A stretch of DNA of 64,000 nucleotides from Rhizorhabdus histidinilytica (GTDB lineage Bacteria > Pseudomonadota > Alphaproteobacteria > Sphingomonadales > Sphingomonadaceae). Under the pieces are notes generated by a model. That model ran no database searches. It was not told the DNA's origin and worked only from the letters and a program-made list of their open reading frames with translations. The stretch's first letter is position 1; each line of letters begins with the position of its first letter. Both the position numbers and the translations under genes were made by a program. The stretch is taken from NCBI RefSeq assembly GCF_900167915.1, contig NZ_FUYM01000010.1:1-64000 (forward strand), read 5' to 3'. Below are positions 32,519 through 41,264 of the stretch, in pieces.

Positions 32519-33088
32519 ATGCCCGCCAAACTGGCTCAACACCCGCTCATGCTGGCTGCGATGTTCGTCGTCGCCGCCACGGGCGCGATGGGCTTAGCGG
32601 CCATTCCGGCGTCGCAGCCGACGCTGGCATATGAAGTTACCCCCCAACTCGTCGCGGACGATGTCGTCGCCGACGATGGGATCGACCAGGTCCTCTTCAA
32701 GGAGGCGGTCGCCACCACCAAGATCGACAAGCAGCTCGAATGCATGGCCAAGGTCGTCCTGCACGAAGCCGCCAACCAGTCGCGCAGCGGCCAGCTCGCC
32801 GTCGCGCAGCTCATCATGAACCGCGTCGGCCAGGACCGCTTCGGCGAGACCGTGTGCGAGGTGGTCAACCAGCCGGGCCAGTTCTTCCGCACCGCCTCCT
32901 ACAATCCGCGCCGCGACACCGATCGCTGGGCCACCGCGGTCGAGGTTTCGCGGCAGGCGATGGCCGGCAATGGCGACCAGGTCGTCCCCGGCGCCGTCTT
33001 CTACCATTCGGCGCACCAGTCGCCGAACCGCTTCTTCCGGACGCGCGAGCGCCTGACCATGGTCGGCGACCACGTCTTCTACCGTTAA
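32519..33088 (+). CDS. Cell wall hydrolase, SleB/CwlJ type
   Basis: 189 residues. An N-terminal hydrophobic segment (about 8-30) serves as signal or anchor. The hydrolase_2 domain covers about 72-189: LECMAKVVLHEAANQS with probable catalytic E83, AQLIMNRV, and GAVFYHSAHQSPNRFF. The fold is a lytic transglycosylase/amidase-type peptidoglycan hydrolase first known from spore germination; in Gram-negatives it acts on periplasmic murein. A strong terminator follows. Confidence 0.88.
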   Translation: MPAKLAQHPLMLAAMFVVAATGAMGLAAIPASQPTLAYEVTPQLVADDVVADDGIDQVLFKEAVATTKIDKQLECMAKVVLHEAANQSRSGQLAVAQLIMNRVGQDRFGETVCEVVNQPGQFFRTASYNPRRDTDRWATAVEVSRQAMAGNGDQVVPGAVFYHSAHQSPNRFFRTRERLTMVGDHVFYR

Positions 33089-33114
33089 CCGACACCAGAT
33101 CGGAGAGGGTGCGG

Positions 33115-33146
33115 AGGGCCCGGCGGAAGCGCCGGGCCCTTTGCTT
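33115..33146 (+). terminator. Intrinsic terminator after the SleB-type gene
   Basis: AGGGCCCGGCG (33115-33125) pairs perfectly with CGCCGGGCCCT (33130-33140), GAAG loop, followed by TTGCTT. Confidence 0.88.
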
Positions 33147-33174
33147 ATACGCAACCTGCGGTTAAGCGGGCGCC

Positions 33175-33651
33175 ATGTCCCGTTCCACCCGCGCCACCCA
33201 GTTCCTGACCCAGGCCAAGGTCGCCCACGACGTCCGCAGCTACGACTATGATCCCGGCGGCGAACGGGTCGGCCTGCAGGCGGCCGAGGCACTGGGCGAG
33301 GATCCGTGCCGGGTGCTCAAGACGCTGATGATCGAGATCGACGGCCGCCCCGCCTGCGCGGTGATCCCGTCCGACCGCGAACTGTCGATGAAGAAGGCCG
33401 CGGCCGCGCTCGGCGCCAAGGCCGCGCAGATGATGAAGCCGGCCGATGCCGAGCGGATCACCGGCTATCATGTCGGCGGGATCAGCCCGTTCGGCCAGAA
33501 GAAGCGCGTCCCCGTCGCGATCGAGCGAGCCGCGATGGCCGAGGCGCTGGTCTACATCAACGGCGGCCAACGGGGATTGCAGGTGCGGCTCGCGCCCGGC
33601 GATGCGGCGAAGGCGCTGGGGGCCGTGGTGGCGGAGCTGGTGGCGGAATAG
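33175..33651 (+). CDS. ybaK: Cys-tRNA(Pro)/Cys-tRNA(Cys) deacylase
   Basis: 158 residues, one YbaK/EbsC domain. The conserved elements VLKTLMIEIDG, the catalytic-site lysine region SMKKAAAALGAK, and GYHVGGISPFGQKK are all present. It clears cysteine mischarged on tRNA-Pro by ProRS, a trans-editing function in the cytoplasm. It starts 35 bases after a terminator and is followed by a convergent gene. Confidence 0.93.
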   Translation: MSRSTRATQFLTQAKVAHDVRSYDYDPGGERVGLQAAEALGEDPCRVLKTLMIEIDGRPACAVIPSDRELSMKKAAAALGAKAAQMMKPADAERITGYHVGGISPFGQKKRVPVAIERAAMAEALVYINGGQRGLQVRLAPGDAAKALGAVVAELVAE

Positions 33652-33668
33652 GGGCCGGGCGGCCGCGC

Positions 33669-33998
33669 CTACTGCGTTCCGCCGGGGGCCTCGTCGCCGA
33701 AGCGGGCGGCCTGGAGTTGCTTCCAACGGGCGTGGAGCGCCTCGCGCGGGGCGGTGAGGCCGGCGGCGGCCATCATGTCCTTCCAGCCGGCGGCCAGCCC
33801 CGAGGCCTGCTGCTGCGCCTGGGTCACCGGCTTCTCGTCGACCCAGGCCGACAGCGTGCCGGCATTGGCGAACAGCAGGACAAGCGCCGCGACGATGATC
33901 GTCACCGCCGTCCAGGCGAGCGGATCGCCACGCTCGACCGGCTCGCCCGGCAGGTCGACCGGGGAAGCCAGCTCATGATCCTTCATCTCGCGCGCCAT
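33669..33998 (-). CDS. Small single-span membrane protein of the MBOAT operon
   Basis: 109 residues from ATG 33998 (GAGGG upstream), 13 bases after the MBOAT stop. One membrane helix at about 30-52 (AVTIIVAALVLLFANAG) follows a short cytoplasmic N-terminus. The rest is an alpha-helical, presumably periplasmic part with QAQQQASGLAAGWKDMM and a W-rich helix. Not a recognised family. Its place as last gene behind two SGNH proteins and an MBOAT acyltransferase suggests it serves the acylation complex. Confidence 0.7.
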   Translation of the reverse strand: MAREMKDHELASPVDLPGEPVERGDPLAWTAVTIIVAALVLLFANAGTLSAWVDEKPVTQAQQQASGLAAGWKDMMAAAGLTAPREALHARWKQLQAARFGDEAPGGTQ

Positions 33999-34011
33999 CG
34001 GACCGGTCCCT

Positions 34012-35409
34012 CTAGAACTGATAGTAGATGAAGGGCGCGACCCCTTCATAGCGCATCGCGTCGATCAGGATGATCGCGGCGGCGACGAGCAGGCCGAGCA
34101 GCGGCGCGGGCAGCAGCCGCAGGCGCAGCGCGATCCCCTGCGCGAGCAGCGGCGGGGTGAAGTGGAAGCCCATGCCGAGCAGCATCAGCCCGGCGAGCAG
34201 CGGCGTCGTCAGCCCGTTGCTCCAGTCACCACCGGCCAGGCCGCCGAGGAAGGCGATCGCCGCGTCGAAGCTCTCCGCGCGGAAGAATATCCAGCCGAGC
34301 GTCACGACATGGAAGGTGACGAGGATGGCGAGCACCCGCGGCAGGCCCGGCAGCCCTGCCTTGCGCCACAGCGTCTCGATCACCTGCACGCCGCCATGGA
34401 GGCCGCCCCAGATCAGGAAGGTCCATTTCGCGCCGTGCCAGAAGCCGCCGAGCAGCATGGTGAGCATGATGTTGCGGCACTGCATGGCGAGGCCGCCACG
34501 GTTGCCGCCCAGCCCGATATAGAGATAGTCGCGCAGCCAGCTCGACAGGCTGATGTGCCAGCGCCGCCAGAAATCCTGAAGCGAGGCGGCGCGATAGGGC
34601 TGGTTGAAGTTGCGCGGGAAGCGATAGCCGAACAGCGCTGCGATGCCGATCGCCATGTCGCTATAGGCCGAGAAGTCGCAATAGATCTGCACCGCATAGC
34701 CATAGGCGGCGAGCAGCAGATCGAGGCTCGAATGCGCCGAGGGGTCGAAGAACACCGGGTCTACCAGGTTGACCGAGAGCTCGGACGCGACGACCGCCTT
34801 CTTGAACAGGCCCCAGACGATCAGCAGCAGCCCCATCGCCACCATCTCGCGGTTGAGGCGGGGCGTCCTCTCGAACTGCGGCAGCAGGTCGGCGCCGCGC
34901 ACGATCGGCCCGGCGACGAGATGCGGGAAGAAGGACATCAGCAGGGTGATGTCGAGCAGCGACGCCGCGCGCAGCCGGCCGCGATAGACGTCGATCAGGT
35001 AGGACATGCCCTGGAAGGTGAAGAAGGACACGCCGACCGGCAGCACGATCTGCATCAGCGGCAGATCGCGCGCCATGCCCCAGCCGGCGAGCAGCGCGCC
35101 GAGCTGTTCCAGGAAGAAGTCGTAATATTTGAAGAAGCCGAGGATACCGAGATTGGCGACCACGCCGACGGTGACGATCGCCTTCTGCGCGGACCGCGAG
35201 CGCGCCTCGTAGATCAGCCGCGCCGATCCCCAGTTGAGGAAGGCCGAGGCGATCAGCAGCGCGACGAAGCGCCAGTCCCACGCACCGTAGAACACCCAGC
35301 TCGCGACGAGCAGAAGTATCTTGCGCCACTCATTGCTCGCCGACACCGCCCAGACGAGCACGAAGGCGACGAGGAAGAAGAGACCGAAGTCGAGGGTGGG
35401 GAACAGCAT
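34012..35409 (-). CDS. MBOAT family O-acyltransferase (AlgI-like)
   Basis: 465 residues with about ten membrane segments. Conserved MBOAT positions are DFWRRWHISLSSWLRDYLY (H285) and the catalytic H325 in GGFWHGAKWTFLIWGGLHG. AlgI-type proteins move acetyl groups from the cytoplasm across the membrane onto partner SGNH transferases that acetylate alginate, cellulose or other exopolysaccharide. Two SGNH proteins are encoded directly upstream on the same strand, fitting this role. The polymer is unknown. Confidence 0.93.
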   Translation of the reverse strand: MLFPTLDFGLFFLVAFVLVWAVSASNEWRKILLLVASWVFYGAWDWRFVALLIASAFLNWGSARLIYEARSRSAQKAIVTVGVVANLGILGFFKYYDFFLEQLGALLAGWGMARDLPLMQIVLPVGVSFFTFQGMSYLIDVYRGRLRAASLLDITLLMSFFPHLVAGPIVRGADLLPQFERTPRLNREMVAMGLLLIVWGLFKKAVVASELSVNLVDPVFFDPSAHSSLDLLLAAYGYAVQIYCDFSAYSDMAIGIAALFGYRFPRNFNQPYRAASLQDFWRRWHISLSSWLRDYLYIGLGGNRGGLAMQCRNIMLTMLLGGFWHGAKWTFLIWGGLHGGVQVIETLWRKAGLPGLPRVLAILVTFHVVTLGWIFFRAESFDAAIAFLGGLAGGDWSNGLTTPLLAGLMLLGMGFHFTPPLLAQGIALRLRLLPAPLLGLLVAAAIILIDAMRYEGVAPFIYYQF

Positions 35410-35432
35410 CTAGCGGATCATCCCCACCTCCG

Positions 35433-35527
35433 CCGTCATTCCCGCGAAAGCGGGAATCCATGGACGGCGGAACACAAGAGACGAAATGCTCCGTGACCGT
35501 GGATTCCCGCTTTCGCGGGAATGACGG
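35433..35527. repeat. Palindromic repeat, CCGTCATTCCCGC type
   Basis: The arms CCGTCATTCCCGCGAAAGC (left) and GCTTTCGCGGGAATGACGG (right) are inverted copies about 95 bases apart end to end. It sits between the MBOAT gene and the SGNH gene of the same operon. It is a diverged relative of the 79-base element at 45192 and 55165. Confidence 0.75.
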
Positions 35528-35543
35528 TCGTGGGTCGAACCCC

Positions 35544-36971
35544 TCACCAGCGGCCCCCGGCATTGGCGGCGGCGTCGAGGTCGGCCTGGAGGCGGGTGGC
35601 GATCTCCTGGCCGCCGGCGGTGTTGAAATGGACATAGTCGGGCCGCATCCGGGTCGGCTGCAGCTTGACCCAGCTCACCGCGGTGCAGCGGCCGCCCATC
35701 CGCGCCTCCCAGTCCCAGAAGCCGAGGCGGAGCTGGCGCGCGACCTTGCGCTGGACCTCGCGGACAACCTTCAGCCCCGCCGGCGGGAAGAGCGGGCGGG
35801 CGGTGATCGCCCAGCCGGTCCGCGGCTGGCTCGCGACGGCGGCGGGAGCCGGCAGCAGGGGCGGGGTCGGCTTCGCGACGGCCGCCTGCTCGCCCAGCGC
35901 CTCCAGCACGTCGTCGATCGCGTCGGCCGCACGCGGCTGTTCGGGCGGGCGCCCCTGCGCGCCCGGCTCGGCGGCGAGCGGCGGCAGCGTCACCGGCTCG
36001 ATGCACGGCGCCGGCGTCGCCGTCGGCGCATTGTTGAGCATCTCGCTGCGCCGGCTGAGCGCATCGGGCGCGCCGAGCAGCAGGATCGGCACCCGGCCGG
36101 CGAGACGGCGGAGGCGGCCGATCTGGCTGCGCAGCGCGATCTCATATTCCTGCGGGTTGACGCGCGGTGCGAAGCCTTCGTTGGTGCCGAAGGCGACGAC
36201 GATCAGGTCGGGGTCGTAGCTCCGCAGCTCCTCCGCGACGACGGCGTCGTCGTTGCGGCTGAAATGGATGAACTGCGACCCGACCACGCCGACGTTGGAG
36301 AGGGCGACCCCGCCCGCGTCGCGGAAGGTGGCCCAGCTGGTGATCGTCACCGGTCCGCCCTCGGTCACCACCGAGACCGCAGGCTGCAACCGATCGAAGC
36401 GCATCTCCTTGCATTCGGGCCGGGTGATCAGCGAGCCGAGTTCCATCCGCTCGATCTCCCCGCCGACGCTGATCGCCAGGGTACCGGCGCCCGGCTCGGC
36501 GATCGCGCAGATCACGAAGCGGTTGAAGGTCTCCAGCGCCGAGGCGGTTAGTCCGATCCGCGCGCCCGCGGCGGTCGAGGTAATGCTGAACCCCGACAGG
36601 CCGCGCGCGCCGCGCGGGTTCTGCGATCCGGGGCCGAAGATCGAGGAGATGGTCCAGCCGCCGGACATGTCGACGCTGACGCCGCGCGGATTATAGCCCT
36701 GGAAGGGTTTGCCCGGCGGCATCACGCCGCGCCCGCCGCTGCCGTAGCGGGCCTGGAGCATGTCGCGCCAGGCGCCGGTGATCGCGTCGCCGGCGGTGTG
36801 GCTGTCGCCGATCTGGAGGATGTGGACCGGCTTGCCACCGCTGCCGCGTGCCGCCGCCAGCTTGTCGAAATAGGGCCGGAGCACCGCATAGTTGCACAGG
36901 CCGCCGGCGCAATCGGCAGTGACGGCGGGCGCCGCAGCGGCCGCAGCGGCCAGGGCGAACAGGCCGATCAT
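35544..36971 (-). CDS. SGNH/GDSL hydrolase-fold protein, putative O-acetyltransferase/esterase
   Basis: 475 residues with a signal peptide (1-19). SGNH marks: block I ILQIGDSHTAGD (S57), a block V-like VVAFGTNEG near 270, and D445/H448 in DYVHFN at the C-terminus. A Pro/Ala-rich linker (about 320-380) splits the fold before the last block. Periplasmic SGNH proteins beside MBOATs (AlgJ/AlgX, WssF, PatB types) complete O-acetyl transfer to glycans. Its start overlaps the upstream SGNH gene by ATGA. Confidence 0.85.
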   Translation of the reverse strand: MIGLFALAAAAAAAPAVTADCAGGLCNYAVLRPYFDKLAAARGSGGKPVHILQIGDSHTAGDAITGAWRDMLQARYGSGGRGVMPPGKPFQGYNPRGVSVDMSGGWTISSIFGPGSQNPRGARGLSGFSITSTAAGARIGLTASALETFNRFVICAIAEPGAGTLAISVGGEIERMELGSLITRPECKEMRFDRLQPAVSVVTEGGPVTITSWATFRDAGGVALSNVGVVGSQFIHFSRNDDAVVAEELRSYDPDLIVVAFGTNEGFAPRVNPQEYEIALRSQIGRLRRLAGRVPILLLGAPDALSRRSEMLNNAPTATPAPCIEPVTLPPLAAEPGAQGRPPEQPRAADAIDDVLEALGEQAAVAKPTPPLLPAPAAVASQPRTGWAITARPLFPPAGLKVVREVQRKVARQLRLGFWDWEARMGGRCTAVSWVKLQPTRMRPDYVHFNTAGGQEIATRLQADLDAAANAGGRW

Positions 36972-38146
36972 CGGCGATCGGCGTCGGGGCGGGTCGCCTC
37001 GTCGCGCATCTCGGGGGGCAGCAGGTCGGCCGGCGCGCCCTTGGCGGGTGCCATCGCCGGTTCGGGCGGCGGCGCCTTGGCAGCCTTGGGAGGCTCGGGG
37101 AGGTTGGCCAGCGGGTCCTCCATCCGGGGCGGCCTGGGCGCGGGCGCAGGCTTGACCGGCGGCGGGACGACCAGTGGCGCGGGCGCCACCGTCGGCGGCG
37201 GCGGTGCGCCCTCCCCAGCCTGGCCGCGCGCCTTGTCGACATAGGAACGGATGCGTCCGGCCAGCCCGCGGGTGATGCGGATATAGCCGTTCATCGACAT
37301 GTGGATGCCGTCATTGGCGCGCATCAGCTGCGGCTTGCCGGTCGCCGGATCAGGCAGATAGGCGGCGTAGCGCCCCTCGGCGTCGACCGAATAGGGGGCC
37401 GTCTCGATGAAGGCGACGCCGAGCTTGCCCATCAGGTCGCGATAGAAGGCGTTCATGCGGACGACGTCGGCGTCATAGGCCGCCTCGCGCATCTTCGGCA
37501 GGCCGACCCAGTAGACGATCGCACCCTGCGACCGGAGCATGGCGACATAGGAGGTCACCCGCCGCGCGATCGCCGCCTTCCAGTTAGGGGTGAGCAGCGC
37601 ATAGACATGGCCGCCGTCGGCGACGCCCATCATGTCGTTGGCGCCGAACGAGATCACCGCGATGTCGACCGGCGCGTCGGCGAGGCGGGCGCGGTCGTGC
37701 TGTTCGAGGTTGAGCGTCTTGTAGCGGGTGAAGCCGGTCGCCTGCTGGCTGTACTTGATCACCTGGTAGCCCGCCTTGCGGCTGAGCTGGTTGTAGAGCG
37801 CCGACCAGATGCCGTCGCCGAAGCTGTCGCCGAACACGCCGACACGGACCGGGCGGCCGGCCGCGATCGCGTTGACGATGCCGGGCTGGATCGGCCGGGT
37901 CTCGGCGACCACCGGCGGCTGGGGAAGCTGGCCGGGCACCACGGGCGCGGGTTTCCCATCCGGCACGGTCGCGGGCGTGGCGCCAGGGGCGACACCTTCC
38001 GGCCCGACCGCCGCCAGCTCGGACGGGGCTGCGACGGGCGCCTCGACCTGCTGCCGGACGCCGAAGGCGTAACCGATCGCGGCGCCCGCCGCGACACCCA
38101 GGAACAATACCGCCGTCCGATCGAACAGAAACAGCGCCGACTTCAT
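36968..38146 (-). CDS. SGNH/GDSL protein of the DUF459 type, membrane-anchored
   Basis: 392 residues from ATG 38146, preferred over an ATG six codons upstream because GGGTGGG precedes it. An uncleaved N-terminal helix (about 9-29) is followed by a Pro-rich linker and the SGNH domain: VGVFGDSFGDG (S108), SFGANDMMG, and NDGIHMS with the Asp/His pair. The C-terminal 90 residues are very Pro/Ala-rich. First gene of the operon running to 33669. The second esterase-like protein may act on a different acceptor or reverse the reaction. Confidence 0.85.
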   Translation of the reverse strand: MKSALFLFDRTAVLFLGVAAGAAIGYAFGVRQQVEAPVAAPSELAAVGPEGVAPGATPATVPDGKPAPVVPGQLPQPPVVAETRPIQPGIVNAIAAGRPVRVGVFGDSFGDGIWSALYNQLSRKAGYQVIKYSQQATGFTRYKTLNLEQHDRARLADAPVDIAVISFGANDMMGVADGGHVYALLTPNWKAAIARRVTSYVAMLRSQGAIVYWVGLPKMREAAYDADVVRMNAFYRDLMGKLGVAFIETAPYSVDAEGRYAAYLPDPATGKPQLMRANDGIHMSMNGYIRITRGLAGRIRSYVDKARGQAGEGAPPPPTVAPAPLVVPPPVKPAPAPRPPRMEDPLANLPEPPKAAKAPPPEPAMAPAKGAPADLLPPEMRDEATRPDADRR

Positions 38147-38324
38147 CGACCCACCCGCACACACTCCCGAAACGAACCGACGCGGCTGGAGGAACTCAGC
38201 GGAACGCGATCGCCGCCCCGTCCTTAATATGGCGCGCGCGGACCTGTCGAGCCGCTTCGGGCGGCTCGGCGCGGCAGGGTCACGGCTGGGCAGGTATGGC
38301 GAACGCGGACCGCCGCCCCTTCTT

Positions 38325-38414
38325 CGTCATGCTGCACTTGTTTCAGCATCCACCGCGCCACAAGCCTGGACAGTGCGGATGATGGGTGGATGCTGAAACA
38401 AGTTCAGCATGACG
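38325..38414. repeat. Inverted repeat with 30-base arms
   Basis: Left arm 38325-38354 starts CGTCATGCTGCACTTGTTTC. Right arm 38385-38414 is its inverted copy with one mismatch; the centre is 30 bases. It lies between the divergent or unrelated GST and DUF459 genes. A 14-base piece of the arm recurs near 19288. Confidence 0.8.
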
Positions 38415-38425
38415 GGGGTAAGGCG

Positions 38426-39124
38426 TCAGGCGTTCGCCGGCTGGGTTCCGAACAGGTTGCGGCGGCGTTCCTCCTCGCTCGGTTCCGGGAGGTCGCGGAA
38501 GCGATCGGGGATGGCGTAGGCGCGGATCGTCGCCGGCCGCGCGGCGATCGCGTCGAACCAGCGCTTGAGGTTGGGGAAGGCGTTCAGGTCCTGACCCTGG
38601 CGCTCATAGGGCACGATCCAGGGATAGCTGGCCATGTCGGCGATCGAATAATCGTCGCCGGCCACGAAGGCGCGATCGACGAGCCGCTTGTCGAGCACGC
38701 CGTAGAGCCGGGCGGTCTCCTTCACATAGCGGTCGATCGCATAGGGTATCTTTTCGGGCGCGTAGACGTTGAAGTGATGGTTCTGCCCCGCCATCGGGCC
38801 GAGTCCGCCCATCTGCCAGAACAGCCATTGCAGCACCTCGGCCCGGCCGCGCAGGTCGGCGGGGATGAAGCGGCCGGTCTTTTCCGCGAGATAGAGCAGG
38901 ATCGCGCCCGATTCGAACAGCGACACCGGCGCCCCGCCGCCCGCCGGATCGGTGTCGACGATCGCGGGGATGCGGTTGTTGGGGGCGATCTTCAGGAAGT
39001 CGGGGGCGAACTGGTCGCCCTTGCCGATGTTGACCGGGTGGACCCGGTAGTCGAGCCCGGCTTCCTCGAGGAACAGCGTGACCTTGTGGCCGTTCGGCGT
39101 GCCCCAATAATAGACGTCGATCAT
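38426..39124 (-). CDS. Glutathione S-transferase family protein (YfcG/Ure2p-like)
   Basis: 232 residues. The N-terminal thioredoxin-like domain (1-85) opens VYYWGTPNGHKVTLFLEEA and contains NNRIPAIVD and LFESGAILLYLAE, the glutathione-binding loops. The C-terminal all-helical domain has WLFWQMGGLGPMAGQNHHF and DYSIADMASYPW. TPNG at the active site is the YfcG/Nu-class pattern, with disulfide-bond reductase-like activity in known members. No clear operon partner. Confidence 0.9.
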   Translation of the reverse strand: MIDVYYWGTPNGHKVTLFLEEAGLDYRVHPVNIGKGDQFAPDFLKIAPNNRIPAIVDTDPAGGGAPVSLFESGAILLYLAEKTGRFIPADLRGRAEVLQWLFWQMGGLGPMAGQNHHFNVYAPEKIPYAIDRYVKETARLYGVLDKRLVDRAFVAGDDYSIADMASYPWIVPYERQGQDLNAFPNLKRWFDAIAARPATIRAYAIPDRFRDLPEPSEEERRRNLFGTQPANA

Positions 39125-39189
39125 CGCAAGCTCCTCATGGCGTCGAGGATGTTACAGATCGGTACGCCGGAGGCGGGAGTCAAGAAAAA

Positions 39190-39351
39190 TCCCTCTCCCC
39201 CTGGGGAGAGGGAGGGGCCCGCGGCCGCAGGCCGTGGGAGGGAGAGGGGCCGCTGGAGCCCTGGCGGATCACTTGCGAGAGGGGCGGGACGCTCGGGCTT
39301 TGCCCTCGCGCCCCCTCTCCCTCGATCCCTCTCCCCGAGGGGAGAGGGAGG
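39190..39351. repeat. Palindromic repeat, CCCTCTCCCC type
   Basis: Both ends hold a local palindrome: CCCTCTCCCCCTGGGGAGAG on the left and CTCTCCCCGAGGGGAGAG on the right, inverted about 160 bases apart. It fills the gap between the GST gene and the end of the DUF885 gene. Non-coding dispersed-repeat form. Confidence 0.7.
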
Positions 39352-41169
39352 TTAGGCCCTCGCCCGTGCCTCGGTGACCTGTTCGAGGATGGTCAGCGGC
39401 AGCGCGCCTTCGAGCAGCACCTCATGGAACTGGCGCAGGTCGAAGGCGGCGCCCTTGATCGCCTTCGCCTTCTCGCGCGCCTTGACCCAGCTCATATGGC
39501 CGACCTTGTAGCTGCACGCCTGGCCCGGCCAGATGCAGTAGCGGTCGATCTCGCGCTGGGTGCGCGGGCGGGCGAAGCCGCTCGCCTCGACCATATAGTC
39601 GGTCGCCTGCTCGCGGCTCCAGCGCTTGAAGTGGATGCCGGTGTCGGTGACCAGCCGGACCGCACGGAACAGGAAGCTCTGCAGGAAGCCAGCGCGGCCG
39701 ATCGGGTCCGTCGCATAGACGCCCATCTCGTCGGCAAGCTGCTCCGCATAGAGCGCCCAGCCCTCGACATAGGCGCCGAACGGCGCGACCTTGCGCAGCA
39801 TCGGCAGGTCCTTCGCCTCCTGGGCGAGGCTGATCTGCAGGTGATGGCCCGGCGTGCCCTCATGATAGGTCAGGCTCGGCAGCCCGTAGCGCGGCCAGTC
39901 GGCCGTGTCCTTCAGGTTGATGTAGTAGATCGCCCCGCGCGAGCCATCGAGCGCGGCCGAGTTGTAATAGCCGTTGGGCGCGCCATCCTGGATGAAGGGC
40001 GGCACCCGCTTCACCTCGAGCGGCGCCTTGGGCAGGGTCGCGAAGGCTTCGGGCAGCTTCGCCTCCATCGCCTTCACCAGCCCGTTGATATAGTCGATCA
40101 GCTCGGCCCGGCCGGCGTCGGTGTTGGCGAAGAGCTGCTTCGGGTCGTTGTTGAGCGCGGTCAGGCGCTCGCCGACGGTGCCCTTGGTCATGCCCTCCTT
40201 CTTGAGGATCGCATCGATCTGGCCGCTGATCTCGGCGACCTGCTCGCGGCCCATCTGGTGGACCTCCTCGGGCGACAGCGTCGTCGTCGTCGCGTTCATC
40301 AGCGCATCGGCATAATATTCGTCGCCCTTGGGCAGGCGCCAGCAGCCCGCATCATGGCTGGCCGCCCTGCGCAAGCCGGTGACGAGCGCGATCTGCCGGT
40401 CGAGCGCGGGGAATATCTCGGCGGTGACGATCTTCTCGGCGCGGGCGCCCCAGTCGCCGGCGATCTTCTTCTCAGCCGTCCGGCGGACGACCGAGTCGAC
40501 GAGGACGGTCTTGGCGGCCGGCTGGTCGCGCAACGCGCGGAGCTGCCCGAGCGCGAGATCGAGGCAGAAGTCAGGGGCGAAGGCGCCGTAGCGGACGTCG
40601 TCCTGCTGGAAGCGCGTGCTCTCGTCGAGGACGCGGGCGAATTCGCGGAGGCGCGCGACATAGGCGTCGGCGTCGTCCTTCGTCTCGATCACATGCTGCG
40701 AATCGAGGAAGTCCGGGACCGAAGAATAGGGCCCGCTCAGCTGGCTGATCGCATAGGGGACATAATAGCCGCTGGTGCTGCCATAGGGATATTTGGAGCC
40801 GCCCTTGGTGGTCTGCTCGACCATGTAGACGACGATGTCGTAGTTGAGCTGCGCGGCAGGCGACAGCGCGGCGCGATCGAGCTTGCGGAGCGCGGCGAGC
40901 GAGGCCTTGTCCTCGGCGAGGGTCCTGGCCTGACCGGCCTTGGTATAATCGTCGAGCTTGCTCTTCTGGCCGGCCCGCGCGCCCTTGTCGAGGCCGAGGC
41001 TGGTCGCGGTCTCGGGACTGTCGTCGAGCTGCTTCTCGAACATCGCCTCGACCATCGCCGCAAGCTGCTTGTCGGCCGCATTGCCGGCCGCCGCCGCCTC
41101 GGCCAGGCGCGGCATCATGCCGGCGAGAAGGGCGAGACCGGCCGAGCCGATGAATTGACGTCTATCCAT
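39352..41169 (-). CDS. DUF885 family protein, putative exported metallopeptidase
   Basis: 605 residues, the usual DUF885 length. An N-terminal twin-arginine-like signal MDRRQFIGSAGLALLAG predicts Tat export, with cleavage near EAAAA. The family signature YHEGTPGHH (H436, E437, H442, H443) is intact and resembles a gluzincin metal site. Further family blocks include LPSLTY before it and YVEGWALYAEQLADEMG about 25 residues later, with the third zinc-ligand-type Glu. Such proteins are thought to be dipeptide/oligopeptide carboxypeptidases in the periplasm. Confidence 0.88.
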   Translation of the reverse strand: MDRRQFIGSAGLALLAGMMPRLAEAAAAGNAADKQLAAMVEAMFEKQLDDSPETATSLGLDKGARAGQKSKLDDYTKAGQARTLAEDKASLAALRKLDRAALSPAAQLNYDIVVYMVEQTTKGGSKYPYGSTSGYYVPYAISQLSGPYSSVPDFLDSQHVIETKDDADAYVARLREFARVLDESTRFQQDDVRYGAFAPDFCLDLALGQLRALRDQPAAKTVLVDSVVRRTAEKKIAGDWGARAEKIVTAEIFPALDRQIALVTGLRRAASHDAGCWRLPKGDEYYADALMNATTTTLSPEEVHQMGREQVAEISGQIDAILKKEGMTKGTVGERLTALNNDPKQLFANTDAGRAELIDYINGLVKAMEAKLPEAFATLPKAPLEVKRVPPFIQDGAPNGYYNSAALDGSRGAIYYINLKDTADWPRYGLPSLTYHEGTPGHHLQISLAQEAKDLPMLRKVAPFGAYVEGWALYAEQLADEMGVYATDPIGRAGFLQSFLFRAVRLVTDTGIHFKRWSREQATDYMVEASGFARPRTQREIDRYCIWPGQACSYKVGHMSWVKAREKAKAIKGAAFDLRQFHEVLLEGALPLTILEQVTEARARA

Positions 41170-41264
41170 GAAATGCTTCTCCCAGAGCGGGTTATGGCGC
41201 GGGAGACTATCGGCGGAATCACCCGAGGCAAGAGTGTATTACCGTATAAAGACAGTATCTGTTT

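Noticed and set aside
39190-39351. CRISPR-like array of CCCTCTCCCC units
   Set aside because: Only two inverted, not direct, units and no spacers or cas genes; it is a palindromic repeat.
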